64,000 nucleotides of DNA. It comes from CALBJU01 sp965247125 (lineage in GTDB: Bacteria; Bacteroidota; Rhodothermia; Rhodothermales; UBA10348). Positions 35,664 to 45,270 of the stretch are shown here, one piece after another (positions within the stretch are counted from its first letter, which is position 1; each line of letters starts with the position of its first letter). The position numbers and the translations under genes are program-made. Under the pieces are notes generated by a model that worked only from the letters and a program-made list of their open reading frames with translations, made no database searches and had not been told where the DNA came from. The stretch is taken from assembly GCA_965247125.1 (NCBI GenBank), contig CBDFGO010000002.1, positions 372,001-436,000 of the forward strand. The letters run 5' to 3'.

Positions 35664-38056
35664 TTGTCAGTCTGGCCATATAGCGTCCGCCAGTCCAAGG
35701 CGTTTGCTTCAACTTCTTCAGGATTCAGCAATCCGCCGCCCCGCGAGAACTTTGCATAGGACCAGGCATCTCCTGGCATGGTTTCCTTCATTATTTTGAT
35801 GAATCGCGGATGAGATCTGACTTCAGGGAGCGGTATGTAGTACCAGAAGCAATACGCCCAGATGGCATTCACCTCGACTCCCTCTTCCAACAATTCGATT
35901 GATTCTTCGATTTCGCCCAGAGAGGCCTTCATGAATGCTCTGGACATGTGAAAACGCGGGGTTGGCAAAGAGGCATCAAGGCGTTCAATCACAGACAGCG
36001 CTTCTCGAACCAGGTTCATGTCGCCAACCGCCGCGGCAGCAATTCCCTGGTACGTTCGAACAAATGGATCGTTACCAGCACCCGCTTCTACCATTGCATT
36101 GAAGATCACTAGGGCTTGCTGGTATTCCTCTTTCATGAGTGCAAGTTCTCCCCGTCGAAGCCCGAATAAAGGCTCTTCAGCGTGGTACTTTTCGGCTCTG
36201 GAAAGAATTATTTCTGTCTCCGCCAGATATCCAGCTCTCATCAGATAGTGGGCATTTCCCAAACTGAGCCCGGAAGAACTCGCGTTTAGCCGAGCATACT
36301 CCATTATGTCTGATCTGGCCTGAGATAGATTTCCGGTCAGCATATCGATAACGTGCCCCGGATACGGGTCGCCTTTTTCTAAAGCCAGGGACGCTGTTTG
36401 AAGTGCAGCATCCCAATCATTATCGATCATTAGTTGGCCCAAGGACAACAATGTAAAAATCCTGGAAAAGTCGGGATCCAGACTAAGAATCTTATTAACG
36501 TGATGGTTGAAAATGGTAGAGGCGGATTCAAGATCCATAGCACCAAAGCCAGCCATGTTCAAAATGGTGCTTGCCTTCCGAAAGTGGGCCCGAAGAAACG
36601 TTGAATCTTTCGATAGCGCGAGATCCATGTATCGAATCAAGGTTGGCCAACCCTCCAAATTATCGTACTCGAACGCTCGCAAATAGTAGTCATATGCTCG
36701 CGGATCAACTTCATCGGCATCACCATCTCGCAATCGCCTCAGGAGCGGGATTCGCATTTTCCCAATAATTTGATCACGCATTCTCCTTTGTAAGGCCAGA
36801 ACACGGTCGAATTGGTCTTCAAAAGATTCTCCCCACAGCAACTCTCCCGAGTTGGTCTCCGTCAGTTCCGCTCGGACTATGATCTGGTCGAGGTCTCTGG
36901 TAATCCAGCAATTGACGACATAGTCTACGCCTAGCGCCTCTCCGATTTCTACAGCGGTCGCTGAATTGTCCCTGAAGTAGCCCGTCGCCGTGCTTTCTGG
37001 AATTTTGAGCTGTGAATAATACCGGAGATCCTCTGAGATCACGTGGGCCAATCCGATACCGAGGCCACCACCACTCTCAACAGGGCTAAGATCTTCGCAT
37101 GGAATGACAGCGATTCCTGTTTTTTCAGTTGGTTCGGAGCTTCTTTCGGATGACAAAAATTGGTATCCGAAGGATCCGACGACTAATACGGAAACCGCCG
37201 CGGCGAGCGTTTTCCATCTTATTGTTGCAGAACCAGCAGTCGGCGTCGTGGCTTCCGACGACGGGGAAGCCTTAACTGACAATGCTGAAGCAACGTCCCC
37301 GGCAGCGGGTCTATTGGCAGCATCTTTCGCCAGCATGCTGCGCAGATGACCTACGATAGGATTTACTCGTTCATGCGCAAAATCCGGTTCGACATTCAGA
37401 ATGCCATAGATCAGTGCCGCGTCGTATTGGCCCTTGAAGGGCCTTTCGCCTACCAACATCTCGTAAAGGACCACGCCCAGAGACCACACATCCGATGCGG
37501 AATCTAATACTTCGCCCCGGGCTTGTTCTGGGCTCATGTACAGCGCCGTTCCGACCGTTGAGCCTGTTTTGGTCAAATCAAGCCCACCACTCAGCTTCGC
37601 TAGGCCAAAATCCATAATTTTGGCCTCATTTCGAGGCGTAATCATGATATTCGCGGGTTTAATATCCCTGTGAACGATTCCTGCTTCATGTGCTCGTTCC
37701 AGTCCCGTTGCAATCTGGAGGGCGTAGTCCGTTGCTGTTGTCTCATCCAACTCGCCCGAATCAATGATTTCTTTCAGGCTTCGCCCTTCAACAAATTCCA
37801 TCACCAAGAACAGCTTACCATCCTCTTCCCCAACATCGTGCAGCGTGCAAATATTTGCATGGTTCAGCGCCGCAGCCGCACGTGCCTCTTGCATGAAGCG
37901 ATCATGTGACTTCTCGTCCGGAATCAGATGATCAACCAGAAATTTGAGCGCCACGTCCCGATTCAGACGTGTATCACGGGCTTTGTAGACCACGCCCATC
38001 CCGCCGCGGCCTAGTTCAGCCGTGATCTCGTAATGGGATATGGTGGTTCCGATCAT
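35660..38056 (-). CDS. Membrane Ser/Thr kinase with TolB-N/FlgO-like and TPR sensor
   Basis: 798 aa, the intact example of the kinase-TPR type. Kinase: GRGGMG, VALKFL, HRDIKPANIMI, IMDFGLAKLSGGLD, GTALYMSPEQARGE. The helix follows TIRWKT (LAAAVSVLVVGSFGYQFL). Next comes a TolB-N/FlgO-like domain (IAVIPCEDLSPVESGGGLGI; LGVDYVVNCWITRD; ESFEDQFDRVLALQRRM) and TPR repeats (YDYYLRAFEYDN; LALMKEEYQQALVIFNAMVE). The pattern suggests a periplasmic ligand- or protein-binding sensor driving a cytoplasmic kinase. About 250 bp of non-coding DNA separates it from the divergent TPR lipoprotein gene; promoters for both must lie there. Confidence 0.9.
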   Translation of the reverse strand: MIGTTISHYEITAELGRGGMGVVYKARDTRLNRDVALKFLVDHLIPDEKSHDRFMQEARAAAALNHANICTLHDVGEEDGKLFLVMEFVEGRSLKEIIDSGELDETTATDYALQIATGLERAHEAGIVHRDIKPANIMITPRNEAKIMDFGLAKLSGGLDLTKTGSTVGTALYMSPEQARGEVLDSASDVWSLGVVLYEMLVGERPFKGQYDAALIYGILNVEPDFAHERVNPIVGHLRSMLAKDAANRPAAGDVASALSVKASPSSEATTPTAGSATIRWKTLAAAVSVLVVGSFGYQFLSSERSSEPTEKTGIAVIPCEDLSPVESGGGLGIGLAHVISEDLRYYSQLKIPESTATGYFRDNSATAVEIGEALGVDYVVNCWITRDLDQIIVRAELTETNSGELLWGESFEDQFDRVLALQRRMRDQIIGKMRIPLLRRLRDGDADEVDPRAYDYYLRAFEYDNLEGWPTLIRYMDLALSKDSTFLRAHFRKASTILNMAGFGAMDLESASTIFNHHVNKILSLDPDFSRIFTLLSLGQLMIDNDWDAALQTASLALEKGDPYPGHVIDMLTGNLSQARSDIMEYARLNASSSGLSLGNAHYLMRAGYLAETEIILSRAEKYHAEEPLFGLRRGELALMKEEYQQALVIFNAMVEAGAGNDPFVRTYQGIAAAAVGDMNLVREALSVIERLDASLPTPRFHMSRAFMKASLGEIEESIELLEEGVEVNAIWAYCFWYYIPLPEVRSHPRFIKIMKETMPGDAWSYAKFSRGGGLLNPEEVEANALDWRTLYGQTDK

Positions 38057-38312
38057 TAAGGCTTCTGAGGTGGATCCAGCCAGTATCGCTCAAGGGAGTT
38101 GAAAGGGCAAGAAGGCAAGGTCGTGTGACGCATTTGATCTGGCGTCGTCTAAATGTCCTGCCTTGCCAGCGGTGATGGCTGGTGGACACCAAAAGGGTAA
38201 GCCCTTGAAGGACACGATCAATCACTGTACTATGGATGGTTGGTCCACACTCGCCCAAATGGACCATTTCCTCCCGAAATAACCGAGAAGTCCAGTGCTA
38301 TTCCGAAATCGA

Positions 38313-39938
38313 ATGTTTTCGCTGATTTGTAGCCTCGTTCTGTTGACCGCCTGTGGTGAAATGCCCAAAAACGGCGCAACCGAAGTGAATGATGCGCAGG
38401 GATCATCTCTCGGTAGTGTCGCGATTGCAGATGTGTGCAATCCAGAAGCCCAAACACAACTCCGTAGAGGCGTGGCCCTCTTTCACAGCATGACGTATGG
38501 CGGTGCAAGACAAGAATTTGCCGCCGCGTCGGAGATCGACTCAACATGTGTTCTCGCGAAATGGGGAGAAGCCCTGACGCTGTTTCACCCTCTCTGGCCT
38601 GATGTGCCCACAGGTGCAGACCTCCAGCGGGGAAATGGGCTTTTAAGCGAAGCTCGCGCCATGAGAGAAGTATCTGGGCTTGAAGATGCCTACCTGACGG
38701 CAGCCGAGGCGTATTTCACCGACGCGGAAAACTACACGGAGAATGAGCGGCTCCTCAAATACGCGAGTGCGTGGGAGCAGGTAGCAGAATCGTTCCCTGC
38801 CGACGTGGAGGCGAAACTTCTACATTCACTGTCAATGATTGCAATCGCACCGGCCTCTGAAAATCGTCTAGAGATGCAAGAGCGAGCGAGTAGCATGGCG
38901 AAAGAGGTTTTGGCCGAGGTGCCCGATCATCCTGGAGCTCTCCATTACATTATTCATGCAAACGACCTGCCTCAACTGGCAAATGACGGCCTTCCAGCGG
39001 CGCGAGAGTACGGTATGGTCGCCCCAGAGAACTCGCATGCCCTGCATATGACCTCCCATATTTTCACGCGGGTTGGATCGTGGGAAGAGTCGATTGATTA
39101 CAACACCCGGGCAGCGGCTTTGGCTTTTGATAGTCCAATGAATGGAGCTCTCTCTATTCATTATTTACATGCTTCGGATTATCTCGTTTACGCCCATCTT
39201 CAGCGGGGCGAAGACGAAGGCGCAGCGATGGTATGGAATCAGATGGCTCGACAGGAGGGTCCGGTATATAATCATGCGGCAAGCGCGTATGCCTACGCGG
39301 CGGTTCCTGCTCGTATCGCTCTGGAACGTCAGGATTGGGCGAGTGCCAGCAAACTGAGCGCAGGCTGGCCATCGACAATCATGTGGGAGCAATATCCGCA
39401 TCTGGAGGCTATCGTCGTGTTTGCAGGGGGAGTCGGTGCGGCCCGAACCGGACAGACAGCAAAAGCCTCTAAGGCGATGGCGCGACTCGAAAGCTTGGAG
39501 GCTCTGTCTCGTGAGGTGCCGGGGCAATATGATTGGGCGACACAGGTTGAAATACAGAAACTTGCGCTTCAGGCCTGGATTGAGTTTGATTCGGGCGACA
39601 GGAAAGAAGCGCTCAGCACTATGACCCAAGCATCCGAACTGGAAGCCACGACCACCAAAAATCCGGTGACACCAGGTGAGGTCCTGCCAGCCGCTGAGAT
39701 GTTGGGCGATATGCTTCTCGAACTGGATCAGCCCGAACAGGCAATCCAAGCCTACGCGTTAGCGCTGTCTCGCACGCCAAACCGACTGAACAGCCTATAT
39801 GGATCGGGAAGGGCAGCTGAAATGAGTGGCAATGCAGTGGCTGCAGGAGAGTATTTCGCCATATTGGTTGAAATTGCTACAGCAGAATCTTCGCTCGACC
39901 GGGTCGAATACGCTCGAAATGCAATAGATGGAGACTGA
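38313..39938 (+). CDS. TPR-repeat lipoprotein
   Basis: About 541 aa from the ATG at 38313, chosen because it gives a clean lipoprotein signal (MFSLICSLVLLTACGE); an ATG at 38295 adds six residues. The body is a helical TPR-type solenoid (RRGVALFHSMTYGGARQEFA; HALHMTSHIFTRVGSWEESI; LDQPEQAIQAYALALSRTPN). The conserved HPGALHYIIHAND and H-x-x-S-H-I motifs are typical of a family of tetratricopeptide lipoproteins found in many bacteria, role unknown. A scaffold function at the periplasmic face is the likeliest inference. Confidence 0.75.
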   Translation: MFSLICSLVLLTACGEMPKNGATEVNDAQGSSLGSVAIADVCNPEAQTQLRRGVALFHSMTYGGARQEFAAASEIDSTCVLAKWGEALTLFHPLWPDVPTGADLQRGNGLLSEARAMREVSGLEDAYLTAAEAYFTDAENYTENERLLKYASAWEQVAESFPADVEAKLLHSLSMIAIAPASENRLEMQERASSMAKEVLAEVPDHPGALHYIIHANDLPQLANDGLPAAREYGMVAPENSHALHMTSHIFTRVGSWEESIDYNTRAAALAFDSPMNGALSIHYLHASDYLVYAHLQRGEDEGAAMVWNQMARQEGPVYNHAASAYAYAAVPARIALERQDWASASKLSAGWPSTIMWEQYPHLEAIVVFAGGVGAARTGQTAKASKAMARLESLEALSREVPGQYDWATQVEIQKLALQAWIEFDSGDRKEALSTMTQASELEATTTKNPVTPGEVLPAAEMLGDMLLELDQPEQAIQAYALALSRTPNRLNSLYGSGRAAEMSGNAVAAGEYFAILVEIATAESSLDRVEYARNAIDGD

Positions 39939-40005
39939 ATCGGCTTCATGGACGGGCGTGTCGCACACCCTCAACATTTGGACGGTCGTCTCGTAACTGC
40001 CTCCT

Positions 40006-40667
40006 ATGAATACTCTCCCTCCAAGACTCGCGCGGATTCACGCGTGGGCGAAAGCACAACCGTGGCTGAGCAGATTCACATTGATGAATCGATTGCTCTT
40101 GGCCATGGCCTTCATTCCGATGGGCTCGTCAAAGCTACCGGCCATCGGTTCACGACGCTCCCAGTCGATAATCCCGTTGGATTCTTCTTTGAGGCCATGT
40201 TTCAGACAGGCCCATTCTGGTACTTCATTGGGTTCTGTCAGATCGTAGCGGACGTGCTTCTGCTGATACCTGCGACATCAACATTGGGCGCGGTGTTTTT
40301 TCTGCCGATTGGGCTCAGTGTACTTCTGGTCACCTGGGGAATCGGTTTCGGGGGAACGGTATACATCACCGCCGGAATGCTGCTTTCCGCAATTTACCTG
40401 CTCTGCTGGGATGCAGATAAGATATGGAGCGCTGGATCCAGGCTGCTTGATCGCACATCCGAGCCCAAACTCCTCGAAGGAGCCGGATTGATGGAAAAAA
40501 CGGGATGGATATCAGGCGGCCTGGTCGGGATGGCTCTACTGATGACTACGCGTGGTTTCATCCCCGCATCATTTCGGGTTGAACTCTTCTTTATCGGTCT
40601 CGCATCCGCCGGACTGGTCCTATTGAGTTGGATAGTCGCGATTTTCAGAGGGCTGAGGAAAAAGTGA
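40006..40667 (+). pseudogene. DoxX-like membrane protein with one-base frameshift
   Basis: Frame from ATG 40006 reads MNTLPPRLARIHAWAKAQPW, then LLLAMAFIPMG. The next frame continues LVKATGHRFTTLPVDNPVGF, a family hallmark, through four membrane helices (WYFIGFCQIVADVLLLIPAT, AVFFLPIGLSVLLVTWGIGF, ITAGMLLSAIYLLCWDADKI). One extra C at 40125 (GGCTC to GGCCTC) gives G-L-V-K and a 220-aa DoxX-type protein, so either a real frameshift or a base-call error in a two-base homopolymer. The longer upstream frame from 39948 has no family similarity before the shift point. Confidence 0.75.
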
Positions 40668-40683
40668 GGGCGACCGAGGCTCT

Positions 40684-41576
40684 CTACTTGTAGGAAGAAG
40701 GTCTCGTAACGCCTTCATACAGGTTCTGAAGGACAAAGTCCGCAGGGAGTAAATCGGCCATCCAACCAGTCCATTTTTCAGGAATCCCGGCGGCAATAAC
40801 CTCATTCTGCGTCATGCCATCCGCGATGGCCGACTCAACATAGTCGATCATTCCCGTCAGCATTTCAAGAAAGCCTTCCAGATCCTGGTAGGTCGAAGGC
40901 CTACCATGGCCGGGCACAATCTTGGTGTCCTCGTTGAGCCTTTCCAGTAAAAACTTGACGGCTTCAACCGACGCGTAAAGATCGCCGCCGCTCGCTAGTC
41001 GGTGATCGGAATGAACGGCACATACAAATCGCCCAGTACTGCGACATTTGATTCAGTGAAGATGACTACGATGTCCGTATCCGTATGGGAGTCAGGCAGA
41101 TAGACGAGATCAATTCGCTCCCCGTTGAAATACATCGACATCGTTTCTGTAAACGTGATGTCGGGCATCGCCTCCGGTTCGCGCGGCGGCATTTCGCGCG
41201 TATACATGGTGGCGCCGTCGCGGAGTCGATCTCTAGTCTTTTCGTGTGCTATTATGGTCGTCGTTTCTGAAAACGCATCGTTTGCTCCCGAGTGGTGCCA
41301 GTGGGTGTTGATGATAAACAGGGGTTCACCGCCTCCAAGGCTGGCAAGTGCGTTGCGAACTGCGTCAACGGTCTCAGGAAAACCGTCATCTACCAGAAGT
41401 ACCCCATCTTCGCCGATGGAAGCCGCGATCACGTCTCCGGCCCCTTCGAGCATATGAACATTGCCCGCCATGTGCACGGTGGTCACAGAATCAGCAAACT
41501 GAGCAAGGGTAGGGGAGGGCAAGACGAGGCATGAAAAAAGGAAACCGAACAAAAAAGACGGATAGCGAAAATTCAT
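40684..41576 (-). pseudogene. MBL-fold metallo-hydrolase with one-base frameshift
   Basis: Signal peptide (FLFGFLFSCLVLPSPTLAQ) then an MBL domain: VLLVDDGFPETVDAVRNAL, FIINTHWHHSGANDAF, LPDSHTDTDIVVIF and AVLGDLYVPFIPITD-TAG. The other frame resumes ASGGDLYASVEAVKFLLE and contains the late metal motif IVPGHGRPSTYQDLEGF. One extra C at 40998 gives ITDLASGGDLY and 297 aa. The first metal motif, normally HxHxDH, reads H-W-H-H-S-G: the Asp-containing step seems to lack two residues, so metal binding may be weakened even if the frame is restored. It is convergent with the DoxX-like gene and divergent from tetR, possibly sharing the latter's control region. Confidence 0.78.
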
Positions 41577-41815
41577 CGAGTTATGCTGTGATGTGACGGG
41601 AGATGATTGAAGAGGTAGTGAGGCGTGCGAATATGACCACCGGCTACGTGATCAAAGAAAGCGAGTTTCGCGACTCGCGTCGTCCGCAACGAGCAATTTT
41701 GGTAACTCTGAACGGAAATTCGATAGTATCAGCGGCAGATTTCGGGTCGCGCTCCGCAAGGGCATATCGACTAAAAATCGTCGAATCAACGATATCAAAG
41801 GAACTAATGTTAGAA

Positions 41816-41853
41816 TTATACATAGTGTATAAATGATTATACATAGTGTGTAA
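41816..41853. promoter_or_regulatory. Paired palindromic operators upstream of tetR
   Basis: TTATACATAGTGTATAA at 41816-41832 is a perfect inverted repeat (TTATACA, TAG, TGTATAA). TTATACATAGTGTGTAA at 41837-41853 is a second copy with one changed arm base. Their centres are 21 bp apart, two helical turns, so two dimers could bind side by side. The second ends 5 bp before the TetR start codon. Autoregulation, and perhaps control of the divergent MBL gene, is the natural inference. Confidence 0.75.
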
Positions 41854-41858
41854 ATAAA

Positions 41859-42485
41859 ATGTCGCATCGAGAAGCCTCAGAAAGGCAAGCGCGCCTGGAT
41901 TTTCTGATTGAGAGCGCCAGCCGGACCTTCGCGGTTCATGGTGTGGACGACTCTTCCCTTGATCTAATTGCCCGCGAAGCCGAATACACAAGGCGGACGC
42001 TGTACTCTTATTTCACAGGCCGGGATGAAATCGTATTGTCTGTATTTCTTCGCGATCTGAAATCCCGGATAGCGATTCACGAAGAAGCGGTACGAACGGT
42101 TCGCGGTGGTTTGAACAAGCTCATCAAATGGGCCGATTCGTACATGTGCTATTCGATGCAAAATCCTGATTCGTTCAAGCTCCAATCTTACGTTGACTAC
42201 GAAGGCATCAATCGAGATCGAATCGATGCCGATCTAATTCGGGATTTCAACAACGCGAATGAGCAACTAGCAGAACAGCTCCGGTCCATATTCCGGGAAG
42301 GCGTTCGAGAAGGATGCTTCATGCCCGGTCTGAATATTGATCTCTGCGTAAGTCAATTCGTCTATTCAGTACGAGCAATTCTGGGTCGGGCTTTATCTGA
42401 TAGTTACTCTGTTCCTTCCGTTGATCGGGAGTACTACTTCCTCAATTTCCTCGGCGTATTTATCCACGGGATTGAGAAAAATTGA
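41859..42485 (+). CDS. TetR-family transcriptional regulator
   Basis: 208 aa. The N-terminal TetR HTH is plain: RLDFLIESASRTFAVHGVDD, SLDLIAREAEYTRRTLYSYF (recognition helix with the T-x-x-x-x-Y-F ending). The C-terminal ligand domain is helical and of no recognised ligand class. The start at 41859 follows directly after the paired palindromes. The divergent MBL-fold gene and the nearby DoxX-like gene are candidate targets. Confidence 0.9.
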   Translation: MSHREASERQARLDFLIESASRTFAVHGVDDSSLDLIAREAEYTRRTLYSYFTGRDEIVLSVFLRDLKSRIAIHEEAVRTVRGGLNKLIKWADSYMCYSMQNPDSFKLQSYVDYEGINRDRIDADLIRDFNNANEQLAEQLRSIFREGVREGCFMPGLNIDLCVSQFVYSVRAILGRALSDSYSVPSVDREYYFLNFLGVFIHGIEKN

Positions 42486-42500
42486 ATCCAGACGGCTGAG

Positions 42501-43538
42501 CTATCGGTCCAGAGATGCGCTGAGTGGAGAGAAGCCGATACCGTCGGGCCAAGCGCCAGTGTCGAATCGGCCCACCTCCTCAAGCGTGGCGAGATCCAAC
42601 GCCAATACCTGATTCAGCCCTTGAAGGGAGATGTAAGCGTACTGACCGTTTGGCGTGATGACGAGTCCTTCGGGTGAGGCAGATCCACTGAACTCGGCCG
42701 CGCTGATGGCTCCATCACTCGCAATCTTGATCGTGTCGAATAACTCGAGAGATCTTGCGTTCACGACTCTTATCTCGCTCCTCATTGGGTCACCCAGTAA
42801 GGCCAGCGCCCCGTCCGGCGTGACCGCTATGCGGTAGGGGAATCCAAAATCGGAATAGGTCGCTTCTATTTCTCCAGAGGAGACATTTACTACAGACACT
42901 GTTTTGGCTGCATTGCTTCCCACCCACGCTCGATGGCCGGACGGAGACATGGCGATTCCTTCCACCATGGGCGCTACCTCGATGACCCGTCCTCGTGTCC
43001 GCGTGACTCCATCAATTTCCGTGATTGTACCGTCCACGATGTTAGTGGTGAACATGCTCCTTCCACTCAGACTCGAAGCCAACATGTGCGATGCCCTCTG
43101 CGTGGTGGAGACCGTATCCACAATCTCCCCGCTCCGAATGTCCAGAAACAAGACAACTCCTCGAACTTCGCTCGTGACGGCAACCAGCGTGTCACCCGGC
43201 ATAAAAAACGCGCCATGGGGTCGTTGGTATAGGCCCAGGTCGAATCGTTCTTCAATCTTTGCTTCGGGGACGTTGATGAGAGTCAGTGAGCTTCCAATAG
43301 ATGCGCGGTTACCGTAATTCGTAACGATTGCCCACTTTCCGGAAGACGATACGGTTACTTCATGAGGAGCGGGGCCCGACTCCAGGGTGACGATTTTTTC
43401 TCGGGAAGCTGCGTCGAAAAGCTCCACTGTGTCCGCAGCCATATTCGCGGATATCACGGTGCCGGTTTCCTGGGCCTCAGCAATCTGGAGTGGAAAGAAG
43501 AAGACCAGGATAAGTAGGAAGGTGGGTATCTGTCGCAT
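42501..43538 (-). CDS. Secreted YVTN/YncE-like beta-propeller protein
   Basis: 345 aa with a signal peptide (FLLILVFFFPLQIAEAQ). Seven or so 40-residue blades with the YVTN pattern: PAPHEVTVSSSGKWAIVTNY, YQRPHGAFFMPGDTLVAVTS, MVEGIAMSPSGHRAWVGSN, FPYRIAVTPDGALALLGD, SPEGLVITPNGQYAYISLQG. No extra domain. Probably periplasmic or surface-exposed; partner unknown. It converges with tetR, 16 bp from stop to stop. Confidence 0.82.
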   Translation of the reverse strand: MRQIPTFLLILVFFFPLQIAEAQETGTVISANMAADTVELFDAASREKIVTLESGPAPHEVTVSSSGKWAIVTNYGNRASIGSSLTLINVPEAKIEERFDLGLYQRPHGAFFMPGDTLVAVTSEVRGVVLFLDIRSGEIVDTVSTTQRASHMLASSLSGRSMFTTNIVDGTITEIDGVTRTRGRVIEVAPMVEGIAMSPSGHRAWVGSNAAKTVSVVNVSSGEIEATYSDFGFPYRIAVTPDGALALLGDPMRSEIRVVNARSLELFDTIKIASDGAISAAEFSGSASPEGLVITPNGQYAYISLQGLNQVLALDLATLEEVGRFDTGAWPDGIGFSPLSASLDR

Positions 43539-43929
43539 AAGGATATCGAATGGCTCGTGGTGAGCGGTCTCTTAAATTCTGCCCGGTTCGAAGGCCAATA
43601 AAATGAAAAATGCCGGTCGCCCCAACACTCGAACAAAAAAGTTCGAATGCGACCCAGTGCACCGCTGGGGTCGGCCGGCAAATTTACTATCAAGTAGTTG
43701 TGAGCCAACGCTTCCGGGGCCCCGCACTACAAAGGGCGACCGGGAACGGGGTCAGTGGACTCAGCTTAGTGATCACTGCCTTGAGCGATCCTTTCCCACA
43801 AACACAGCTACGGGCATGAAGGCCCGTCGTTTCGGCGAATTGCCTACGGTGTGACCAATCGAATAAATTATGGGATGAGGCTGCACTCAATAGAAATCTG
43901 ACCGCCGCACATTCAGTTCTGACTGTGGA
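43539..43929. other. Intergenic region without a gene
   Basis: Separates the YVTN propeller start from the CPBP protease stop; both genes are on the minus strand, so the propeller's promoter should be here. One perfect 6-bp inverted repeat with an A6 loop (TCGAAC, AAAAAA, GTTCGA) lies at 43629-43646 and might be an operator. Open frames here have no coding character. Confidence 0.5.
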
Positions 43930-44610
43930 CTAAGAGAGGTACATCTGCACCATCAGGATCAGATCCATGTATGCGTGCGCGATGATGACGACCCAGAGAT
44001 TGCGCTTTGCTTTTATCCAGGCGATGGCAAGCGCGGCTCCCATGAAGGTCGTCTGGACGATGCCCATCAACCCCCACGTGTAGTGCGCCAGGCCGAATGC
44101 GAGGCTGCTTATTGCTACGGCCCAGATCCAGGCCTGCTTGTGACCGCCCATCATTTCGGCTATTCGGGTGGTCAGAAATCCGCGATATACAAACTCTTCT
44201 CCGAACGACGAGGCGACGAAGACACCGGAGAGCGCCAGCAAGAGCATGGGAAGATTTCCGGAAATGAATTCGTAGGAACTCATGTCAGCCGATTCCGGAA
44301 TACCCGTGATGTTGGCCATGATGATGGAGCCGACTATGAAGGCCGCGATGGCGAATACAAAGGCCAACAGCGAGGCGCCAATGAGTCGGAGCCAGTTTTT
44401 GATGGGACGAATTCCGCAATGAGCCCAGCTCTCGCCGCGGCGTCTGAGCGCCAGGGCTACGATGGAGATCATCGCGATGTTCGCAACCCAGATGACCAGC
44501 TGAACGGCAAGGAAATTGTCGCCCGCCAGGGGTAGGCCGACAACGATGATGACGAGGGCCGCGCCGAAGACGGCGGCTATTTCTAACACGCGTGAGAACT
44601 GCTTGGGCAT
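43930..44610 (-). CDS. CPBP-family intramembrane protease
   Basis: About 226 aa from ATG 44610, chosen because the upstream PadR gene ends at 44618 and the extra N-terminal residues of the longer frame are not family-like. Multiple hydrophobic helices. Motif 1 EEFVYRGFLTTRIAE carries the catalytic Glu pair and Arg, and FGLAHYTWG carries the second-motif His. Related to Rce1/CAAX-prenyl protease, but bacterial members act in peptide or bacteriocin processing and immunity. In an operon with padR, so its expression is probably controlled by that repressor. Confidence 0.87.
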   Translation of the reverse strand: MPKQFSRVLEIAAVFGAALVIIVVGLPLAGDNFLAVQLVIWVANIAMISIVALALRRRGESWAHCGIRPIKNWLRLIGASLLAFVFAIAAFIVGSIIMANITGIPESADMSSYEFISGNLPMLLLALSGVFVASSFGEEFVYRGFLTTRIAEMMGGHKQAWIWAVAISSLAFGLAHYTWGLMGIVQTTFMGAALAIAWIKAKRNLWVVIIAHAYMDLILMVQMYLS

Positions 44611-44617
44611 GATTTGG

Positions 44618-45247
44618 TCAGGTTGCGTAGGGTGGATTTTTGAGGAGGGCAATGGCTTCTTCGCACCAGGTGATGCGCGCTTCGGCTTTGAGTATTCCTT
44701 GCCGAATGCTCAACAGGAAAATCAGTGTCTGTTCGCGAACCGCTTGTTTTTGACGCCCGCCGGAGAGGCCTTCGGGCTCGAGCCATTTGATGTCATCTGC
44801 AAACTGTCCTGATTCTAGCGCCGGTTTGGTTTCGTCGTACTCGCGAAGCAACTGTGTCCGTCGCTGAGATTGCTGCTTTCGAAAGTCCTCGATGAGTGAA
44901 ATTGTTTGTGCGGTATCGCGTTGGCCACCCAGGAAGAGCTTCAACTGCATCTCGTCTCTCTGGACAGAGAGATCGACCCGCTGCTTCATCCAGTCGTCGA
45001 AAGCACGCTGACCTGCAGGTGTGATGTTGAACAGATTTCGTTGACGGGCACCGGCTCCCGTTCCGACTTCTGTTGTGGCGTAGCCGGCTTCGACGAGCTT
45101 TTTGAGGGTGGGATAGATCTGCCCGTAGCTGATCGTCCAGAAGTAGGAGAGCGAGATATCGACGAGATTCTTGATATCGTAGCCGGACATCGGCTTCCAA
45201 CTAAGGAAGCCGAGGATCGCAAACCACGTTTTTCCTTTTTCTGACAT
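44618..45247 (-). CDS. PadR-family transcriptional regulator
   Basis: 209 aa. N-terminal winged helix: AILGFLSWKPMSGYDIKNLV, SYFWTISYGQIYPTLKKLVE, YATTEVGTGAGARQRNLFNI, and a C-terminal helical dimerisation domain (Vir_act_alpha_C type). The length fits the long PadR subgroup. It precedes the CPBP protease gene by 7 bp on the same strand, and a 23-bp palindrome lies just upstream, the expected arrangement for an autoregulated PadR operon. Confidence 0.92.
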   Translation of the reverse strand: MSEKGKTWFAILGFLSWKPMSGYDIKNLVDISLSYFWTISYGQIYPTLKKLVEAGYATTEVGTGAGARQRNLFNITPAGQRAFDDWMKQRVDLSVQRDEMQLKLFLGGQRDTAQTISLIEDFRKQQSQRRTQLLREYDETKPALESGQFADDIKWLEPEGLSGGRQKQAVREQTLIFLLSIRQGILKAEARITWCEEAIALLKNPPYAT

Positions 45248-45270
45248 TAATTCTGCCGACCTGGTCGTTT

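Noticed and set aside
39948..40122. Upstream extension of the DoxX-like gene from 39948
   Set aside because: The residues before the frameshift point match no DoxX N-terminus, while the 40006 frame does.
41603..41836. 77-aa frame upstream of tetR
   Set aside because: It runs through the palindromic operators and has no domain-like sequence; most likely non-coding control region.
43454..43708. 84-aa frame overlapping the start of the YVTN propeller gene
   Set aside because: It is out of frame with the real signal peptide and has no coding features.
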